Assembly (NCBI GenBank): GCA_017521405.1 | Contig: JAFXCP010000006.1 | Coordinates: 1-64,000 of the forward strand | DNA length: 64,000 bases | From: Akkermansia sp. | GTDB taxonomy: Bacteria; Verrucomicrobiota; Verrucomicrobiia; Verrucomicrobiales; Akkermansiaceae | Reading direction: 5' to 3' | In this document: positions 61,365 to 64,000 of the stretch, in pieces | How the letters are laid out: every line of letters begins with the position of its first letter | How positions within the stretch are numbered: the stretch's first letter is position 1 | Notes under the pieces: generated by a model | What the model saw: the letters and a program-made list of their open reading frames with translations, nothing else | Told to the model about the DNA's origin: nothing | The model's database searches: none | Program-made: the position numbers and the translations under genes

Positions 61365-61393
61365 ATTGTAAACCGGTGGCATGCCCGAATCAA
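61365..61393 (-). promoter_or_regulatory. Promoter of exported hypothetical (divergent to hisC)
   Basis: TTGATT (61393-61388), 17 bp, TACAAT (61370-61365), 9 nt to ATG 61355. Its -35 lies 3 bp from the hisC -35. Confidence 0.75.
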
Positions 61394-61396
61394 GGC

Positions 61397-61424
61397 TTGA
61401 GTTCCGGCATGACAGGTATATAAT
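61397..61424 (+). promoter_or_regulatory. hisC promoter
   Basis: TTGAGT (61397-61402), 16 bp, TATAAT (61419-61424), 13 nt to ATG 61438. The ATG at 61423 overlaps the -10 box. Confidence 0.75.
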
Positions 61425-61437
61425 GTTCCCATCTGCT

Positions 61438-62541
61438 ATGTGTCAGGACATTTCCTTCTACGCTAATTCCTTTGTGCAATCCCTCGTCGCTTATCGCCCC
61501 GGCAAACCTATTGCGGAAACTGCTCGGGAGTTGGGGTTAAACCCGGAGCAAATTATAAAGCTGGCTTCAAATGAAAACTCATTGGGTGCTTCTCCCAAAG
61601 CCATCGAGGCAATGCAGCGTGCTGTGGGCGGTGTGCATTTATACCCGGATGGGGCATCATACGCTCTGCGTAAACGATTAGCCGAGTTTCATGCAGTGGA
61701 AATGGAGCAAACTGTGGCGGCGGCCGGCAGCAGTGAGTTAATAGAGCTGCTGGGGCATGCTTTCCTCTCCGAGGGGAAGGAGGTCATAGCTGCTCAATAC
61801 AGCTTTGCCATGTATTCCATCGTGGCTCGTTTGTTGAATGCCCGTTATGTGGAAGTGCCTAATCGCGCGCGGTGGATTCACGACTTGGAGGCCATGCTGG
61901 CAGCCATCACCCCGCAGACTCGTCTGGTATTCATTACCAATCCCACCAACCCTGTGGGTTCTATGGTGGGGCAGCAGGAGCTGGATGACTTCATGAACCA
62001 TGTGCCTTCTCATGTGGTAGTTGCCATTGATGAGGCTTATATTGACTTTGCCGCAGAACAGCCTGATACCATTAAATATGTGCGGGAGGGGCGCAATGTG
62101 ATTGTTCTGCGTACTTTCTCGAAAGCGTATGGGCTGGCCGGTGTGCGCGTGGGCTATGGTATTACAACGCCCGCTATTGCGGAGCTTTTGCATAAGGCTC
62201 GTAGCCCCTTTAATGTGAATTTGGTGGCTCAGGTTGGCGCTCTGGCGGCACTGGAGGATAGGGAGCATCTGGCTGCTTCCGTGCATATGGTGGAGGTAGG
62301 TCGCCGTCTGTACGAAGAAACCTTTGCTGCGTGGGGCATGGAATATGTGCCGAGCCATACCAATTTCATTTTGGTAAATGTGGGCTGTGGCCGGGAAATT
62401 TACCAGCGTGCTTTAGAACAGGGTGTTATTACCCGGCCTATGGATGCTTATGGCCTACCTCAATATATTCGCATTACCATTGGCACAGAAAAGGAAAATA
62501 CACGCTGCTTGGAGGTGCTGGGTATGCTATTGGGTAAGTGA
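61438..62541 (+). CDS. hisC: Histidinol-phosphate aminotransferase
   Basis: 367 aa class I/II PLP aminotransferase. IIKLASNENSLGASPKAIEA, YPDGASYALRKRLAEF, ITNPTNPVGSMV, DEAYIDF and the PLP lysine in TFSKAYGLAGVRVGYG define HisC. It makes histidinol phosphate from imidazole-acetol phosphate; HisC homologues can also use aromatic amino acids. It stands alone, without other his genes. Start from promoter geometry. Confidence 0.9.
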   Translation: MCQDISFYANSFVQSLVAYRPGKPIAETARELGLNPEQIIKLASNENSLGASPKAIEAMQRAVGGVHLYPDGASYALRKRLAEFHAVEMEQTVAAAGSSELIELLGHAFLSEGKEVIAAQYSFAMYSIVARLLNARYVEVPNRARWIHDLEAMLAAITPQTRLVFITNPTNPVGSMVGQQELDDFMNHVPSHVVVAIDEAYIDFAAEQPDTIKYVREGRNVIVLRTFSKAYGLAGVRVGYGITTPAIAELLHKARSPFNVNLVAQVGALAALEDREHLAASVHMVEVGRRLYEETFAAWGMEYVPSHTNFILVNVGCGREIYQRALEQGVITRPMDAYGLPQYIRITIGTEKENTRCLEVLGMLLGK

Positions 62542-62644
62542 TACCCCTAGCTTTAAGTGGTTTTATATTCTCTGCCGTCCTCCTTTCATTGGTGTGTGTT
62601 GGCGCTTGAACGGAGAAATCTTCCAAAAAATAATCAATTTTTAC

Positions 62645-62673
62645 TTGACTCCGATACGCCTATTGTGTATACT
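62645..62673 (+). promoter_or_regulatory. tRNA-Cys promoter
   Basis: TTGACT (62645-62650), 17 bp, TATACT (62668-62673). Confidence 0.8.
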
Positions 62674-62692
62674 CCGTCCGCACACAGCACAA

Positions 62693-62766
62693 GGCGGGAT
62701 AGCCAAGTGGCCTAAGGCAACGGTTTGCAAAACCGTCATTCGTGGGTTCAAATCCCACTCCCGCCT
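62693..62766 (+). tRNA. tRNA-Cys (GCA)
   Basis: 74 nt: acceptor GGCGGGA/TCCCGCC, anticodon loop TTTGCAA (GCA), T-loop TTCAAAT, discriminator T (U73, typical of tRNA-Cys). CCA is not encoded. Confidence 0.95.
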
Positions 62767-62780
62767 CGAAAACAGAGAGC

Positions 62781-62820
62781 GCAATAGCAGGTGAGTATGC
62801 CTGTTATTGCGTTTTTCTTT
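62781..62820 (+). terminator. tRNA-Cys terminator
   Basis: GCAATAGCAGG (62781-62791) / CCTGTTATTGC (62800-62810), one G-T pair, then GTTTTTCTTT. Confidence 0.85.
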
Positions 62821-62907
62821 TTTTGGGGAGGGCGTGGGGGCTGCAATATAAAAAGCGTGCAATCCGTATAGTGGATTGCCCGCTTTTGTTTCTGGCTCGA
62901 GGATTGA

Positions 62908-64000
62908 TTATAAGGAAACGCCTTCCATGGCTATTACCTCGAAGGGGTGGAGGGTAATGGCGATTTCCTGGTCGACATCGAGTGTTTTGTTCATTACGGA
63001 AAGAATGCGCTGGTCTTGGAAGGAGCTGCGGAGACGTATGGAACCCTTGATATAGGGCGGAATATCTAAGAGCTTACGCAGACTTGTTTGCATGGTTTTG
63101 GTGTGAGCCGAGGAGTTACGAAGGGAAAGGGTGCATTTTTCCCGATTCCATGAGGCCCAACCATAAATATCTCCATCCTTGCCGTCCCAAGGATTGCCGC
63201 CTACCCAGTGTACGTCTGCCAGTACATCGGCATTTCGGCGAATCCAAGAGATACAGTTAGCCAATTCATCCCAGAGGAGTCCTCCTTGTTGATCCATGAG
63301 GTCAGAATCAACATAGATTTCCTGAAGCCCGGAGCCACAGGTGAATGCTGCACGCATTTCTTTGATACAGTTGGTCGGTGCTTTGCTCATAACCTGAGGC
63401 GGTCCGTTCTTGGTAATCATGGTGCCATGGGTCATGATGGAGTTGATGGGCATGAGCGGGGCACCTGTGACGAATACCTCATGTACAAGGCGGTCGCGGT
63501 AGGTAATCCATTTGTCTCGGGGGTCGCCCATGTTGCCGGCCATGCCAAAGTCATCTTCTTGGCGCCACACGGAGTCCGCATGCAGGAACCAGAAGGGACT
63601 GGCCCACGTGCCGACGGATGTGTTGATAAAGATGTCGGGGCGGCTCTTTCGCAATGTTTTCAACACGCGAAGAATGCCTTCCGCATCTTCCAGAACTCCG
63701 GGGCCTTTAGCATGAAACTTCGTGGAAATGCCGTCAAATTTGAAGTATCGCATGTCGTACTGCTGTACCATGTAGCGGCAGCGGTCAAGGAAAGCTTCAA
63801 AGTATTCCGGGTTAGAAAGCTCAAAATTGCTGATTTGGTTATTCGGGTGAGTTTTGTTCCAATACCGGATACGCTGCCGTTTGGAGGAACCATAGCCACC
63901 TACTGGCCCAAGCCAAGTGCCGATGCCGGCGTTCATGCCGACAGCCACTTTGTTGAGTTCGGTGAATCCCTGCGGGAAACCGGCATGGAAGTCCCAGAGG
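62908..64000 (-). CDS. GH36/alpha-galactosidase-like protein, N terminus outside window
   Basis: At least 363 aa, open to the right edge (reading LWDFHAGFPQGFTELNKV there). GTWLGPVGGYG, RYFKFDGIST (the KxDG strand that carries the nucleophile Asp in clan GH-D), TSVGTWASPFWF and DSVWRQEDDFG resemble bacterial alpha-galactosidase-like proteins often annotated as enterotoxin in Akkermansia and Bacteroides, an annotation without functional proof. The C-terminal ~80 residues form a beta-sandwich tail. Likely exported glycan hydrolase, but the signal peptide is not in view. Confidence 0.7.
   Translation of the reverse strand, partial: LWDFHAGFPQGFTELNKVAVGMNAGIGTWLGPVGGYGSSKRQRIRYWNKTHPNNQISNFELSNPEYFEAFLDRCRYMVQQYDMRYFKFDGISTKFHAKGPGVLEDAEGILRVLKTLRKSRPDIFINTSVGTWASPFWFLHADSVWRQEDDFGMAGNMGDPRDKWITYRDRLVHEVFVTGAPLMPINSIMTHGTMITKNGPPQVMSKAPTNCIKEMRAAFTCGSGLQEIYVDSDLMDQQGGLLWDELANCISWIRRNADVLADVHWVGGNPWDGKDGDIYGWASWNREKCTLSLRNSSAHTKTMQTSLRKLLDIPPYIKGSIRLRSSFQDQRILSVMNKTLDVDQEIAITLHPFEVIAMEGVSL

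Noticed and set aside
1-64000. CRISPR arrays, rRNA genes, insertion sequences
   Set aside because: No regularly spaced repeats, rRNA sequence or transposase frame with flanking inverted repeats was seen.

Overview
The window is bacterial chromosome and most resembles a mucin-adapted member of the Verrucomicrobiota (Akkermansia-like). That placement is an inference from gene content: a GH20 hexosaminidase, an N-acetylhexosamine kinase paired with a sugar nucleotidyltransferase, an aldose 1-epimerase, a GH36-like hydrolase, HPr kinase, GadB, Kdo transferase and Lnt of a Gram-negative envelope, and many secreted ankyrin or orphan envelope proteins. No rRNA or marker gene is present to prove it. 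Most promoter-proximal genes have a sigma70-type promoter whose -10 box lies only 6-11 nt before the start codon, so their mRNAs should be leaderless or nearly so. I used this geometry to choose many starts.

Layout. 1-5,905: accessory region at the 3' end of a tRNA-His gene. Three copies of the tRNA end (684, 5614, 5832) bracket a Fic + GmrSD-type (DUF262/DUF1524/DUF4268) gene pair, a small zinc-ribbon gene, micro-ORFs and a run of perfect hairpins. No integrase is visible. 6,000-19,900 (almost all minus strand): ferritin, phosphohexomutase, a membrane/ankyrin envelope cluster, beta-CASP metallo-beta-lactamase protein, FKBP isomerase, two tRNA-Gly, an SBF-like transporter and topoisomerase III. 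20,100-26,450: hexosamine nucleotidyltransferase + kinase, Kdo transferase + RsmD, two small envelope proteins divergently transcribed from one shared -35 palindrome, and GalM.

26,500-36,440: a seven-gene, one-direction operon with its own promoter and terminator. It encodes a helical 406-aa protein, a 1789-aa giant protein, a phage large terminase, two fibre/LamG-like proteins, a 73-aa protein and a holin-like membrane protein. Portal, capsid, tail tube and integrase genes are absent. This is the most unusual system in the window. 36,440-64,000: housekeeping (mfd, gamma-carbonic anhydrase, clpP-clpX-tsaD operon, DUF2147, carboxyltransferase, aminotransferase, GH20, gadB-lnt operon, ferredoxin, DciA-like, response regulator, hprK-nif3-rluD operon), a decayed HGSNAT/DUF5009-type acyltransferase pseudogene, hisC, tRNA-Cys, and a GH36-like gene running off the right edge.

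How the genes work together. GH20 and the partial GH36-like enzyme would free hexosamines and galactose from glycans. GalM and the kinase/nucleotidyltransferase pair would feed these sugars into central or nucleotide-sugar metabolism, and the phosphohexomutase links the phosphosugar pools. ClpP/ClpX, FKBP, Mfd, TopB, RsmD, RluD and TsaD are maintenance functions. The Fic/GmrSD pair is a probable defence module and the terminase operon a domesticated or remnant phage arm.
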